A stretch of 13,797 bases of DNA from an uncultured Lachnospiraceae bacterium (lineage in GTDB: Bacteria; Bacillota_A; Clostridia; Lachnospirales; Lachnospiraceae). The notes beneath the pieces are model-generated. The model was not told the DNA's origin and searched no databases. It saw only the letters and a list, made by a program, of their open reading frames with translations. Positions 13,463-13,797 of this stretch are shown here, piece after piece. Both the position numbers and the translations under genes were made by a program. The first letter of the stretch is position 1. Each line of letters starts with the position of its first letter. The stretch spans positions 1 to 13,797 of the forward strand of contig CACYDL010000014.1 of the NCBI GenBank assembly GCA_902773195.1, in the 5' to 3' direction.

Positions 13463-13797
13463 ATGATGGAAGGTAGAATTTACAATTTCTCGGCTGGCCC
13501 GTCGATCCTGCCGGAGCCGGTTCTGGTCAGGATCCGCGAGGAGCTGCTGAACTGCGGCGGATCGGGCATGTCCGTGCTCGAGATGAGCCACAGGTCCAAG
13601 GTGTACGACGACATCATCAACGGCGCCGTGCAGAATGTCCGGGACATCCTGCAGGTCCCCGACAACTACAGGATCCTGTTCCTGCACGGCGGCGCCTCGG
13701 GCATGTTCGCCGCGGTCCCGATGAATCTCGGAACCGGAAGCGGGATCGGCGATTATATCATCAGCGGAAACTTCTCCGGAGGAGCGCAGAAGGAAGG
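13463..13797 (+). CDS. serC: Phosphoserine aminotransferase (N-terminal part, runs off window)
   Basis: A PLP enzyme that converts 3-phosphohydroxypyruvate and glutamate to phosphoserine and 2-oxoglutarate in serine synthesis. Only the first 111 codons are present of a protein usually about 360 aa. The N-terminus carries YNFSAGPSILPEPVL, then SVLEMSHRSKVY and LHGGASGMFAAVPMNL, all diagnostic of SerC within class V aminotransferases. The PLP lysine lies outside the window. The start at 13463 is supported by AGGAGG at 13449-13454 with an 8-nt spacing; an adjacent ATG at 13466 is less well placed. It has its own promoter and is separated from the importer by a terminator, so it is an independent unit. 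A serA gene commonly follows in Clostridia, which cannot be tested here. Confidence 0.95.
   Translation, partial: MMEGRIYNFSAGPSILPEPVLVRIREELLNCGGSGMSVLEMSHRSKVYDDIINGAVQNVRDILQVPDNYRILFLHGGASGMFAAVPMNLGTGSGIGDYIISGNFSGGAQKE

Overview
The window reads as ordinary chromosome of a GC-rich, Gram-positive anaerobe, most likely a Clostridia/Lachnospiraceae-type bacterium. This is inferred from strong AGGAGG ribosome binding sites, sigma-A type promoters, a bacterial class A RNase P RNA, a separate PyrI regulatory chain beside PyrB, an HD-domain Ppx next to Ppk1, and a BMP-type nucleoside ABC importer. No phage, insertion sequence, tRNA or CRISPR array is visible.

Layout. (1) 1-170, + strand: the 3' part of rnpB. 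(2) 240-1642, - strand: pyrB-pyrI, convergent with rnpB, with a good promoter at 1711-1739. (3) 1643-1883: a divergent control region with GC hairpins and a near-consensus promoter whose -10 box touches the ATG of the next gene. (4) 1884-7918, + strand: a tight five-gene run encoding an AroQ-type chorismate mutase, a Ppx/GppA-HD protein, polyphosphate kinase, guanine deaminase and an unrecognised 211-aa protein, with gaps of 1, 4, 4 and 14 nt. (5) 7919-8147: a GC-rich intergenic block with an imperfect tandem duplication of 80-nt period. (6) 8148-13273, + strand: a complete BMP-family nucleoside importer (binding lipoprotein, double ATPase, two permeases) with its own promoter, an internal hairpin and a closing intrinsic terminator. 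(7) 13372-13797, + strand: promoter, a 16-bp palindrome in the leader, and the first 111 codons of serC.

How the genes may work together. The importer resembles the Bacillus nupNOPQ (yufNOPQ) guanosine uptake system. Beside a guanine deaminase it suggests purine nucleoside uptake followed by conversion of guanine to xanthine. The polyphosphate pair makes and possibly senses or degrades polyphosphate. However, the Ppx-like protein has changes in motifs that are normally catalytic, while Ppk looks intact. Aspartate transcarbamoylase with its nucleotide-sensing chain adds de novo pyrimidine synthesis. The shared theme is nucleotide and phosphate economy; that link is inference from gene order. 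The most unusual items are the divergent Ppx, the promoter overlapping the chorismate mutase start, the 80-nt repeats, and the attenuator-like hairpin plus TTG start between the binding protein and the ATPase.
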